Part shown: positions 34,637 through 42,294 of the stretch, piece by piece | How positions within the stretch are numbered: position 1 is the stretch's first letter | Layout of the letters: each line of letters opens with the position of its first letter | From: SIG565 sp045651765 | GTDB taxonomy: Bacteria; Bacillota; Clostridia; Oscillospirales; Acutalibacteraceae | Direction: 5' to 3' | DNA length: 42,491 nt | NCBI GenBank assembly: GCA_045651765.1 | Contig: JAZRSY010000014.1 | Span: 1 to 42,491, forward strand | Notes under the pieces: model-generated | What the model was told of the DNA's origin: nothing | Database searches by the model: none | What the model saw: the letters and a program-made list of their open reading frames with translations, nothing else | Translations under genes and position numbers: made by a program

Positions 34637-34712
34637 GGGGTTTTTCGTGGTTTAGCGGTAAATTGACTGCCAAAACTTTTGGCCGTGAATTTATTGCTAA
34701 ACGGAAACACCT
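34637..34712 (+). promoter_or_regulatory. Long double-stranded stem in the pnp leader
   Basis: A 15-bp stem (34650-34664 with 34688-34702, two G-U pairs) encloses a perfect inner hairpin, GCCAAAAC-TTTTGGC (34669-34683); the outer arm can be extended by GGGGTTTT pairing imperfectly with GGAAACACCTC. It ends 15 bases before AAAGGAGG of pnp. The arrangement resembles the RNase III-cut leader through which PNPase controls itself in E. coli. Confidence 0.65.
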
Positions 34713-34735
34713 CAAAACAAAAAGGAGGAAATAAA

Positions 34736-36937
34736 ATGTTTGAAAATTACAAGGTTTATGAAACCACCCTTGCCGGCAGACCATTAAAATTAGAAACCGG
34801 CAAAATGGCCCAACTTGCAAACGCCGCTATTTTAGCTTCTTACGGCGAAACACAGGTGCTTTGCACCGTTACTGCCTCGGCCAAGGCACGCGAAGGCGTA
34901 GATTTCTTTCCGCTTTCGGTAGATTATGAAGAAAAAATGTATTCGGTTGGTCGCATTCCCGGCTCGTTTACCCGCCGCGAAGGCAAAGCATCGGACAAGG
35001 CTGTTTTGGCTTCCCGCTGCATTGACCGCCCAATTCGCCCATTGTTCCCTAAAGATATGCGCAACGATTGCACCGTTGTTGCTACCGTAATGTCGGTAGA
35101 CCCCGACTGCAGCCCCGAGGTTGCCGCCGCTATTGGTGTTTCGGCCGCTATTGCCATTTCGGACATTCCGTGGGCAGGCCCGATTTCGAGCGTTAAGGTT
35201 GGCATTGTTGATGGCGAAATCGTTATTAACCCAACACTCGAGCAACGCGAAAAATCAACACTCGATTTAACCGTTTCTTCCACCGCCGATTTAGTTGCCA
35301 TGATTGAGGCCGGCGGCCAAGAAATTCCCGATGATGTTATGTTTGATGCCATTATGGCCGGCCACGAGGTTAACCGCGAGGTTGTTAAATTTATTAACGG
35401 CATTGTGGCCGAGATTGGTAAACCCAAATTTACATTTGAGTCTAACGACCCAGACCCTGCTATTTTAGAAGAAATTGAAAACTTCTGCATAGAGGATGTT
35501 AAAAAGGCATTAGATACCGACGATAAATTAGTGCGTGATGCCGCCTTGTTGCCTATTTATAACGCTGTTCACGAAAAATATGATGCACAGTTTGAAGGCA
35601 AAGAAGCAAAGTTAGACGAAATTATGTATTTAATTCAAAAGCACGTTGTTAGAAACTGGCTTAAGAATGATAAAAAGCGTGTGGACGGCCGCGGAATTGA
35701 CGACATTCGCCCACTTAACGCACAGGTAGATTTACTTACCCGTGCACACGGCTCGGGTATGTTCACTCGTGGTCAAACCCAAGTTTTATCGGTTGCAACA
35801 TTAGCATCTGTTTCCGAGGCACAAAAATTAGACGGCCTTGACGAAGAAAAAGAGAAAAGATATATTCACCACTACAACTTCCCTTCATACTCGGTTGGCG
35901 AAACCAAGCCCTCTCGCGGCCCCGGTAGGCGCGAAATTGGCCACGGTGCTTTGGCCGAGCGTGCTTTAATTCCTGTATTGCCCAGCATTGATGAATTCCC
36001 ATATGCTATTAGGGTTGTGTCGGAGGTTTTATCTTCTAACGGTTCTACCTCACAGGCATCAATTTGCGGTTCAACCTTGGCCCTTATGGCTGCCGGTGTT
36101 CCGATTAAAGCCCCTGTTGCAGGTATTTCTTGCGGACTTATTACCGGCGATGAAGGCGTTTATGGCGACTTCATGACAATGGTGGACATTCAAGGTCTTG
36201 AAGATTTCTATGGCGATATGGACTTTAAGGTAGCAGGTACCAAAAACGGTATTACCGCCATTCAAATGGACTTAAAGGTACATGGGCTTACACCCGAAAT
36301 TATTAAAGAGGCCTTTGCCAAAACAAACAAGGCTCGTAACTATATTTTAGACGACATTATGTTGCCTGTTATTTCAGAGCCAAGGGCAGAACTTTCTAAA
36401 TATGCACCTAAAATGATTTCCACCCAAATCAACCCCGAAAAAATCGGTGATGTTATTGGTAAACAAGGCAAGGTTATTCAGTCTATTCAAGAGCAATGCG
36501 AATGCACCATCAACATTGAAGAAGATGGCAGAGTGTTCATTGCCGCATTAGATATTGAAAAGGCCAACCAAGCCAAAATGATTATTGAAACCATTGCAAA
36601 CGACCCAGAAATTGGTGCTGTTTACAGCGGTAAAGTAACCAGAATTATGAACTTTGGCGCATTTGTAGAAATCGCACCCGGCAAAGAAGGCCTTGTTCAC
36701 ATTAGCCGCTTAGATGTTAAGCGTGTTGAAAAGGTTGAAGATGCCGTTTCGGTTGGCGACCAGGTTATTGTTAAGGTTATTGAAATTGATGACCAAGGCA
36801 GATTAAACCTTTCGCGCCGCGATGCGCTCGTTGAAATCAATGGTGCCGAGGTAGCCCCCGATGCCGACGATATCCCCGAAAGAAAACCCTCGGGCGACCG
36901 TCAACGCCGTGGTTTTAGAAACAAACGCCACGATTAA
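34736..36937 (+). CDS. pnp: Polyribonucleotide nucleotidyltransferase (PNPase)
   Basis: A 733-residue trimeric 3'-5' phosphorolytic exoribonuclease. Two RNase PH domains (first with GETQVLCTVTAS and GSFTRREGK; second with GSGMFTRGQTQVLSVATL and PGRREIGHGALAERAL), then a KH domain (PEKIGDVIGKQGKVIQSI, about 560-620) and a C-terminal S1 domain (GKVTRIMNFGAFVEI, KEGLVHISRLD). Full length. ATG 34736 follows AAAGGAGG by 7 bases; longer in-frame starts lie within the leader stem and are rejected. Ends at a perfect bidirectional terminator. Confidence 0.97.
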   Translation: MFENYKVYETTLAGRPLKLETGKMAQLANAAILASYGETQVLCTVTASAKAREGVDFFPLSVDYEEKMYSVGRIPGSFTRREGKASDKAVLASRCIDRPIRPLFPKDMRNDCTVVATVMSVDPDCSPEVAAAIGVSAAIAISDIPWAGPISSVKVGIVDGEIVINPTLEQREKSTLDLTVSSTADLVAMIEAGGQEIPDDVMFDAIMAGHEVNREVVKFINGIVAEIGKPKFTFESNDPDPAILEEIENFCIEDVKKALDTDDKLVRDAALLPIYNAVHEKYDAQFEGKEAKLDEIMYLIQKHVVRNWLKNDKKRVDGRGIDDIRPLNAQVDLLTRAHGSGMFTRGQTQVLSVATLASVSEAQKLDGLDEEKEKRYIHHYNFPSYSVGETKPSRGPGRREIGHGALAERALIPVLPSIDEFPYAIRVVSEVLSSNGSTSQASICGSTLALMAAGVPIKAPVAGISCGLITGDEGVYGDFMTMVDIQGLEDFYGDMDFKVAGTKNGITAIQMDLKVHGLTPEIIKEAFAKTNKARNYILDDIMLPVISEPRAELSKYAPKMISTQINPEKIGDVIGKQGKVIQSIQEQCECTINIEEDGRVFIAALDIEKANQAKMIIETIANDPEIGAVYSGKVTRIMNFGAFVEIAPGKEGLVHISRLDVKRVEKVEDAVSVGDQVIVKVIEIDDQGRLNLSRRDALVEINGAEVAPDADDIPERKPSGDRQRRGFRNKRHD

Positions 36938-36942
36938 TTGTT

Positions 36943-36983
36943 AAAAAAATAAGTGAGTTCAAAATGAACTCACTTATTTTTTT
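36943..36983. terminator. Bidirectional terminator between pnp and the antiporter
   Basis: A perfect 19-bp inverted repeat (core ATAAGTGAGTTCA) with a 3-base loop, A-run on one side and T-run on the other, serving both convergent genes. Confidence 0.93.
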
Positions 36984-36992
36984 ATTCTTTTA

Positions 36993-38258
36993 TTAATCTT
37001 TTTTACCACGGGCGCTAACCTTGCCCTCGGGGGTAATTTCGCCCGCCTTGGTAAGCGCAACCTTGGTTAAGAATGGACCTATAAGCTCATATATAAGCAC
37101 CGAAAACAGTGTTATATTGGCCACAATTTTTCCCACTTCGCCCAAGGCTTCGGCCTTCATGGCCATGCCCAGCGCAACACCCGCCTGCGGCAACAGCGTT
37201 ACACCCAAATATTTAACTATGTTTGGGCCGCATTTTACGCTTTTTGCGCTAAAATACGAGCCAAAATATTTACCGAGCGAACGGAATATTATGTAAACCG
37301 CGCCCACAAATACAACCACCGGTTGCTTGAATATTGAAAGTTCTAATTCGCTGCCGCTAAGCACAAAGAAAAGCACAAAAATTGGTGCGGTCCAGCGGTC
37401 AATTCTGTCCATAAGCTCGTTAGAAAAATCGCACACATTGCAAAATACTGTGCCTAACATCATACACACAAGAAGTGAAGAAAAGGCAATGTGCACCCCG
37501 CCTATATTAAAGGTTAACATTGAAAGCGCCACATTAAGCAAAACAAAGGCCACCGTCATTGCAAGTCTTTTTGAGCGTGAATGGAAAAAGCGTTCGAAAA
37601 AGTTGAAAATTAAACCCATTACGCCGCCCAATATAACCGAGCACACAACCTCTAACAATGGTTCGGCCACAACCGAAAGAACATCAACCTTGCCCGAAAT
37701 TAACGCCTTTGCCACACCAAACGAAACGGCAAAAATTACAAGTCCAACGGCGTCGTCAAGCGCCACTATTGGCAATAATATTTGGGTTAGTGGGCCTTTT
37801 GCTTTATATTGCTTAACAACCATTAAGGTTGCGGCAGGCGCTGTGGCCGAGGCAACGGCACCCAACACAATTGCAGCAGGCAGCGGTAATACACTTGGGA
37901 AAATAAAGTGCAGTGAAATTAATGCGGCATCGACAAGCAAGGTGGCCGCAACCGCCTGAATTACACCAATAACAAATGCCTGTTTGCCAATTTTTTTAAT
38001 GCTTTCGGCCCTAAACTCATTACCTATTAAAAAGGCAATAAAGCCCAAGGCAACATCGCACACTATTCCAAGCGATTTTATTTCGGCCAGACTTGTAAAC
38101 CCAAGGCCTTTAATGTTTAAAGCGCCCAACAAATATGGTCCTATTAATATGCCTGCCACCAAATAGGCTGTAACGGCAGGTAGTTTCACTTTTTTGGCAA
38201 GCCTTGAAAGCATTAGGCCCGAAAAAAGCGCAACCGACAAACTAAGTAATATTTGCAT
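36993..38258 (-). CDS. Cation:proton antiporter (CPA2/Kef type)
   Basis: A 421-residue membrane protein with about 12-13 helices and no regulatory RCK domain. The core has VTAYLVAGILIGPYLLG, GNEFRAESIKKIGKQAF, ASATAPAATLMVVKQY (unwound-helix region) and ALDDAVGLVIF, with the paired Asp residues of this fold. ATG 38258 is 8 bases after AGGAG; a longer frame from 38318 overlaps it. Ion specificity (sodium or potassium against protons) cannot be read from sequence alone. Confidence 0.87.
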   Translation of the reverse strand: MQILLSLSVALFSGLMLSRLAKKVKLPAVTAYLVAGILIGPYLLGALNIKGLGFTSLAEIKSLGIVCDVALGFIAFLIGNEFRAESIKKIGKQAFVIGVIQAVAATLLVDAALISLHFIFPSVLPLPAAIVLGAVASATAPAATLMVVKQYKAKGPLTQILLPIVALDDAVGLVIFAVSFGVAKALISGKVDVLSVVAEPLLEVVCSVILGGVMGLIFNFFERFFHSRSKRLAMTVAFVLLNVALSMLTFNIGGVHIAFSSLLVCMMLGTVFCNVCDFSNELMDRIDRWTAPIFVLFFVLSGSELELSIFKQPVVVFVGAVYIIFRSLGKYFGSYFSAKSVKCGPNIVKYLGVTLLPQAGVALGMAMKAEALGEVGKIVANITLFSVLIYELIGPFLTKVALTKAGEITPEGKVSARGKKD

Positions 38259-38354
38259 AAACTCATCTCCTAAAAACCGAGAGTTATTATACACCCAATG
38301 CCCCCAAAAAACAAGCAAAAAAGCAACTTTTTTAGTTGCTTTTTTTAAAAATTT

Positions 38355-38678
38355 TTATTGATTATTTAAAATTTGGGTTATGTTTTTAATGCTGTTGGCA
38401 ATGTTGTTAAGTTCGCAAATAATTTCTTCATATTTTGTTTCTTCTTTAACCGGCTCTAAATATAATTCGGTTGTTAGCAGTTGTTCGGGTGTGTAACCAA
38501 ATAAATCATAAACCGTTTGGGCAAAATGGTGGTTTATGTTTACGGTTTTGCCGTATTTTTCCATTCGGGCATAGGTTGACCTTTTAATTTTTAACATATC
38601 GGCCATTTGGTTTTGGGTAATTTTTTTAGATTTGCGCAAAAATTTAAGGTTTTTGTAAAATATACATTCAGTTTCCAT
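38355..38678 (-). CDS. XRE-family helix-turn-helix regulator
   Basis: A 107-residue protein with an N-terminal helix-turn-helix (about 8-62: FLRKSKKITQNQMADML, IKRSTYARMEKYGK) and a C-terminal polar helix (EEIICELNNIANSIKNI) likely for dimerisation. I begin at ATG 38678 because GGGGTG sits 4-5 bases upstream and the helix-turn-helix starts there; the open frame above it runs through a terminator hairpin. Its gene sits downstream of that hairpin, so expression must pass it. Targets unknown. Confidence 0.8.
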   Translation of the reverse strand: METECIFYKNLKFLRKSKKITQNQMADMLKIKRSTYARMEKYGKTVNINHHFAQTVYDLFGYTPEQLLTTELYLEPVKEETKYEEIICELNNIANSIKNITQILNNQ

Positions 38679-38688
38679 AAAACACCCC

Positions 38689-38721
38689 AAAATAAAAAAG
38701 TGCGCAGCCGAAGCCACGCAC
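38689..38721 (-). terminator. Rho-independent terminator just before the XRE gene
   Basis: On the minus strand, GTGCGTGGC and GCTGCGCAC form a 9-bp stem (two G-U pairs) with a TTCG tetraloop and the tail TTTTTTATTTT. It lies between the promoter at 38857 and the XRE start at 38678. Confidence 0.8.
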
Positions 38722-38850
38722 GAAAAACACACAACTCCGCTTGCTGCAACACAAATTTTGCCAAATCACAAGGAATGTCAAAATAGAGCATGTGTTTTTA
38801 CCAAAATAAAAACCTCATCCTCGTGATTTGCATTTTTAAATTTGTGTTGC
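38690..38850 (-). ncRNA. Candidate small RNA or attenuator leader upstream of the XRE gene
   Basis: A transcript from the promoter at 38857-38885 to the terminator at 38689 would be about 160 bases. It folds as a long hairpin: GCAACACAAATTT at the 5' end pairs with AAATTTGTGTTGC, then GCAAATCACGAGG pairs with CCTTGTGATTTGGC; the apex carries GTTTTTA-TTTTGG-TAAAAAC. A short single-stranded part precedes the terminator. I cannot match it to a known RNA family. Confidence 0.5.
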
Positions 38851-38856
38851 AAAATT

Positions 38857-38885
38857 ATTATACCACCTATAAATAAATTAAGCAA
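38857..38885 (-). promoter_or_regulatory. Promoter of the candidate small RNA/XRE unit
   Basis: On the minus strand: TTGCTT (38880-38885), 17-base spacer, TATAAT (38857-38862), with transcription expected near 38850, the first base of the long hairpin. Confidence 0.6.
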
Positions 38886-38920
38886 TATAAAAATAAAAAA
38901 GTGCAGCCAAAGCAATATAT

Positions 38921-38962
38921 AAAAAAACACCCTATGACTTTTTAGGTCTAGGGTGTTTTTTT
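38921..38962 (-). terminator. pspC terminator
   Basis: A perfect 14-bp stem (AAAAAAACACCCTA with its complement) plus a GAC/GTC inner extension; the T-run follows on the minus strand directly after pspC. Confidence 0.9.
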
Positions 38963-38973
38963 AATTCAATAAA

Positions 38974-39162
38974 TTATTCGGGTTTATTGGGAATTATAAT
39001 GGCTGCAATAATGTATGCTAAAATACCCACGCCTGCAAGCAAAGTTCCGAAAACCCAACCCAAACGAATTATAGTCGGGTCCATATTAAAATATTCGGCA
39101 ATGCCTGCGCACACACCGGCAAGTTTTCTATCATTATTTGATTTATATAATTTCTTTTCCAT
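38974..39162 (-). CDS. PspC-domain small membrane protein
   Basis: A 62-residue protein consisting of one PspC domain: KLYKSNNDRKLAGVCAGIAE, then YFNMDPTIIRLGWV and a hydrophobic C-terminal helix. The family contributes to envelope-stress sensing or acts as a toxin-like membrane partner in some bacteria; single-domain versions are common in Firmicutes and of unclear role. AAGGA lies 6 bases upstream. It is the last chromosomal gene before the integrative element. Confidence 0.85.
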   Translation of the reverse strand: MEKKLYKSNNDRKLAGVCAGIAEYFNMDPTIIRLGWVFGTLLAGVGILAYIIAAIIIPNKPE

Positions 39163-39324
39163 AGTACATCCTTCTTTTTATTAATCTAAAGGTTTCATTG
39201 TGGGGATTTTATTTTTAAAACTCACGTAACCCTACAAAAGTCTTCAAAACCCCAGTAAACAAGCCACTTTCCAAACTTTTGAAAAAATATAAATCTCCGT
39301 AAGTCTACATACATTATGTTCCAT

Positions 39325-39352
39325 TTGGCTTAACTTTTGGCTTATTGGCTTA
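39325..39352. repeat. Three TTGGCTTA direct repeats at the int 3' end (candidate Int arm sites)
   Basis: TTGGCTTA occurs at 39325-39332, 39337-39344 and 39345-39352, overlapping the int stop; a further TTTTGGCTTAA lies at about 40692 beside the xis stop. Tn916-type integrases bind short direct repeats near element ends with their N-terminal domain. The inverted pair CCGTAAG (about 39298) and CTTACGG (39349-39355) also lies here. Confidence 0.45.
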
Positions 39353-40613
39353 CGGATGCCTCGGAGTTGGATGCTGCAAGCTTGCCCTTTTGAAAATAGG
39401 CATCCAGTCCTGCAAACTCATCTTTTCTGAGGTCTTTGGTCACATCGGCATAAATTCCGAGTGTTGTCGAAACATCGGCATGGCCTAAAGCATCTTGAAT
39501 CACCTTGATGTTAACACCCGCCTCGCACATCCTCGTAGTAAAGGTATGACGAAGGGTGTGGCAACTGAAATGCGGTAACAGCACCTCGGGATTTTCGCTT
39601 TTTTCAAACTGCGTGTCATTGCAATCGCGAATGATGCGGCGGATCGCTTTGTTGAGCGTTCCTAAGTGCTGCGTATCACCGTATCTGTTGACGAAAATAA
39701 AATCGGTATATCCGTCAACCGACGCCTTACAGCTTATGCCTGTTTCTTTTTGATTTTCCCGTTCCTCTAAGAACGCTTCCTTGACAAAGCCAAGCATCGG
39801 AACGACACGCTCACCGGCCTTGGTTTTTGGTGTGTTCACATTGAAGCTGCAACCCTTTTGCGGTCCGTGGCTATAGTAAACGAGGGTATGGTTCACATCA
39901 ATTAGCCCTTCGTCCAAATCGATATCACACCAACGAAGACCTGTTGTTTCCCCAACGCGAAGACCGGTGCCTAACATTACTGCAAAAATCGGATACCAGT
40001 GGCAATAGCGAGGTGTGTTCCTCAGGTAGTCCAAAAACAACTCCTGCTCGGCAACCGTCAGTGCCTTCCGCTTTTCTGTTTGGAAGCAGTGGGCTTGCTT
40101 TAGTTCCTTCAACACTCTTTCCGAAGGGTTACTTCTAATGTACCCGTCGTCAACCGCCAAATCAAATACCTGATGCAGCACGGTATGGATGCTATCAATG
40201 GTGGAAGCCTGCAAGCCTCTTTCATCTGCCAAGTAATTGTAAAACCGCTTAACATCCGATTTCTTTACTTGGGAAATTTTAAGCTTCCCAAACTTAGGTC
40301 GAACAAAGGTATTATACATATACTTGTAGTTTTGGAAGGTGTTATCCTTAAGCCCTCGCTTAATATGACACCAGAGATCAAAAAGCTCGTTGATGGTCGT
40401 GTTTCGCTTTTCGGCCTTTATGCCGTCCGAAATATCGCGGTCAACTTCCTTTTCTTTCTCACGGAGTTCTTCAAGCGTTTTACCGTAGATAACGTGTCTC
40501 TTTCCAAATTGATCGGTCCACCGATAGTCATAGCTACCGTTCGGTCGTTGCCATTCTCCTTTGCGGAGAACGATTCTATCTTTGTCTTTTCTTTTTGTTG
40601 ATTGTCTTGCCAT
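39342..40613 (-). CDS. int: Tyrosine recombinase, Tn916-type integrase
   Basis: A 423-residue site-specific recombinase that inserts and excises the element. The N-terminal arm-binding domain reads RKGEWQRPNGSYDYRWTDQF; then a SAM-like core-binding domain (about 70-165) and the catalytic domain with Arg219 (GTGLRVGETTGL), Lys265 (TPKTKAGER), His352-x-x-Arg355 (CHTLRHTFTT), His378 (LGHADVSTT) and nucleophile Tyr388. Complete catalytic set. ATG 40613 is 5 bases after AAGGAG. It lies at the element end after xis, as in Tn916. Confidence 0.95.
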   Translation of the reverse strand: MARQSTKRKDKDRIVLRKGEWQRPNGSYDYRWTDQFGKRHVIYGKTLEELREKEKEVDRDISDGIKAEKRNTTINELFDLWCHIKRGLKDNTFQNYKYMYNTFVRPKFGKLKISQVKKSDVKRFYNYLADERGLQASTIDSIHTVLHQVFDLAVDDGYIRSNPSERVLKELKQAHCFQTEKRKALTVAEQELFLDYLRNTPRYCHWYPIFAVMLGTGLRVGETTGLRWCDIDLDEGLIDVNHTLVYYSHGPQKGCSFNVNTPKTKAGERVVPMLGFVKEAFLEERENQKETGISCKASVDGYTDFIFVNRYGDTQHLGTLNKAIRRIIRDCNDTQFEKSENPEVLLPHFSCHTLRHTFTTRMCEAGVNIKVIQDALGHADVSTTLGIYADVTKDLRKDEFAGLDAYFQKGKLAASNSEASVSQ

Positions 40614-40659
40614 AAGTGCTCCTTTCTCGGGCTGGCAAGAGCAAAGTTCCAACATATTT

Positions 40660-40688
40660 ATTATACCACAACCTTGCTCTTAACACAA
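40660..40688 (-). promoter_or_regulatory. int promoter
   Basis: On the minus strand: TTGTGT (40683-40688), 17-base spacer, TATAAT (40660-40665), preceded by TGG (extended -10). It lies between xis and int, so int can be made without xis. Confidence 0.65.
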
Positions 40689-40698
40689 CCCTTTTGGC

Positions 40699-40893
40699 TT
40701 AAATTGAGTACGCTTTTTCGAGATACTCGTCGAATTTCTTTCTTTTAATCAGTCGCTTACCGCCAACCCACAGAACAAATTCACATCGGTCGTCGTTCGT
40801 GAGCGTTCGGATGCGATTTATACCTACGCCTGAATAAGCGGCTGCCTCTTCAAGCGTTAAACAGCTTTTCTGCCAAATTGGAATCTCTTTCAT
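40699..40893 (-). CDS. xis: Excisionase, Tn916 Xis-like
   Basis: A 64-residue winged-helix DNA-bending protein needed for excision. EIPIWQKSCLTLEEAAAY and the basic GGKRLIKRKKFDEYLEKA match the Tn916 Xis pattern (IPIWE...LTIEEAS...IKRKQFE). ATG 40893 is chosen because GAGGAGG lies 8 bases upstream; the frame is open to 40977, but that part contains the ribosome site. It precedes int on the same strand. Confidence 0.9.
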   Translation of the reverse strand: MKEIPIWQKSCLTLEEAAAYSGVGINRIRTLTNDDRCEFVLWVGGKRLIKRKKFDEYLEKAYSI

Positions 40894-41130
40894 CGGCACA
40901 CCTCCTCGTGCGATATTTACCTCCTTCCTTGCCGGAGGCAGGCATACTAAAATCAAACATTTAAACTTCTCCTTCATAATTTTTAAGAGCCTCGATCTGC
41001 CGTCATCAGATTTCGACCTTTAGAATTTTCGTTCAGAGAATCGAATAGGGGTTTCTAATCTCTGTACGAAAATCTCTGCTGAAAATATAAAAAACATAAA
41101 TTTCGACTTTCAAGAAAAAATTAACGAAAT

Positions 41131-41529
41131 TTATTTTTGCTGATTGCGCTGCCGTATTTCTTGCATCCTTCTTTCATATTCTTCGGCAGCTCTCTGCTCT
41201 TCTTGCTCGGATTCCAGCCATTCAATTTCATCTGCTTGACGAAACTTAATCTGCTTTCGAATCAGTTCTTTGATAACGATAGTTCTTTTTCTGCTCGGCA
41301 AAGCACTAACATATTCAATGTTCTGCTTGCCTTTGATAGCAAGCCGCAAGTCGAGATATCCGTTTTCTTTTCCAAACGGATCATAGTCCGAATCAAAAAA
41401 CACACGGTCATCTGTTAGTTCCGCCTTGATTACAGCATTGATGAATTTGCCAAAAGATTTTGGCGGCAGAAAATTTCGCAAATAAACCAAATCCTCATCG
41501 CCTTCTTTGAGTATCAAATGAACATTCAT
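41131..41529 (-). CDS. Unrecognised small basic/acidic protein with an internal duplicated domain
   Basis: A 132-residue protein, start ATG 41529 after AGGAGG (a GTG three codons earlier overlaps that site). Two segments look alike: HLILKEGDEDLVYLRNFLPP followed by KSFGKFINAVIKAE (about 4-38) and DLRLAIKGKQNIEYVSALPS followed by RKRTIVIKELIRKQ (about 60-95). Each reads as strand, loop, hydrophobic helix, L-P turn and a helix with I-K-x-x-I, vaguely like ribbon-helix-helix DNA binders. The C-terminus (about 97-132) is a charged helix, likely coiled coil. Its place next to two repeat arrays makes DNA binding plausible, but no function is shown. Confidence 0.7.
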   Translation of the reverse strand: MNVHLILKEGDEDLVYLRNFLPPKSFGKFINAVIKAELTDDRVFFDSDYDPFGKENGYLDLRLAIKGKQNIEYVSALPSRKRTIVIKELIRKQIKFRQADEIEWLESEQEEQRAAEEYERRMQEIRQRNQQK

Positions 41530-41744
41530 CGCATTCACCTCCTTTTGTATAAAACTTAAAATAGTTTTTATGTTCAGTTCAAGAAAACATTAACTGCCCG
41601 ATTCAGTCACGTATCTTGACCTTGACATAGAAAACATGCGTAAGGTGTTTATCTCATTTCAAGAAAAGATTAACAAAGAAAAGACTGCCGCAAGCAAAAT
41701 GCTCACAGCAGTTCTCTCTTATTGGAATTATTTTTCAATGAGTG

Positions 41745-41916
41745 TCATTTTAAAATGACGATGACTTTCGTTTTGATATGACCTATGACTCTCGTTTTGA
41801 AATCGCCTTTCAGATTTATTTTGGATTAATTTTAGATTTATCAAAGGGCGCTCATTTTGAAATGATTGAGACACTTTCATTTTGAGATGATTCGATGAAC
41901 TTTCATTTTGAAATGA
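41745..41916. repeat. Array of TCATTTTGAAATGA palindromes
   Basis: Six copies of a 14-bp palindrome (arms TCATTT/AAATGA) lie at 41745, 41768, 41792, 41852, 41877 and 41903, each with up to three changes; step sizes are 23, 24, 60, 25 and 26, with a weaker copy near 41817 in the wide gap and half-sites at about 41971 and 41995. The step of about 24-25 puts sites roughly every 2.3 helix turns. Iteron- or operator-like. Confidence 0.75.
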
Positions 41917-42170
41917 GTGGTGGATTTTCCTTTCGATAAGACAAGGGATTTCTGACCCTCTTGCCCACCTCAAAATGATAATAATTTCCTTGTCATTTTA
42001 AAACGAGTTTTTGCAAAGAAAATCATCTTAAACAGATTATTATTTTCTCGCAAAAACACTCTCAAAACTTTTATCATTTCAAAAGGAAAATTCATCTCTA
42101 AAGATTTATACTATTGAGCATTTTTAAATGAAAAAATATCAAAATACATTTTTGAGTAAAAAAGTGCTGA

Positions 42171-42233
42171 TTTTATACCCATTTAGTGCTATATGGGTAT
42201 AAAAACTAACGATTATTGTAATTATACAATAAT
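42171..42233. repeat. Two adjacent perfect hairpins bordering the CCCCAT array
   Basis: TTTTATACCCAT (42171-42182) pairs perfectly with 42193-42204, and ATTATTGTA (42212-42220) pairs perfectly with 42225-42233. The first carries TACCCAT, a three-C form of the array box; another lies at 42276-42282. Confidence 0.65.
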
Positions 42234-42294
42234 TACCCTTTAAGGGGGATACTGTGATTCATAAACGTTAAAATATACCCATATAGGCGGCTTG

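Noticed and set aside
34679..34735. Longer N-terminus for PNPase
   Set aside because: The added 19 residues fall in the leader stem and over the AAAGGAGG ribosome site; homology begins at Met 34736.
38591..38791. 66-residue open frame overlapping the XRE leader
   Set aside because: It crosses the terminator hairpin, has no ribosome site and lies in another frame over the helix-turn-helix gene.
38690..38850. 6S RNA identity for the XRE leader RNA
   Set aside because: 6S RNA closes its two ends into one stem with a central bubble; here the closed hairpin ends well before the terminator and a separate tail follows.
40894..40977. N-terminal extension of Xis
   Set aside because: The extra 28 residues include the GAGGAGG site as coding sequence and do not resemble Tn916 Xis.
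41728..41973. An 81-residue open frame on the minus strand with repeated SFQNES/HFKM-like peptides
   Set aside because: The peptide repeats come from the palindromic DNA repeats. Steps of 23-26 bases are not multiples of three, no ribosome site precedes it, and the DNA-level symmetry explains the pattern better.
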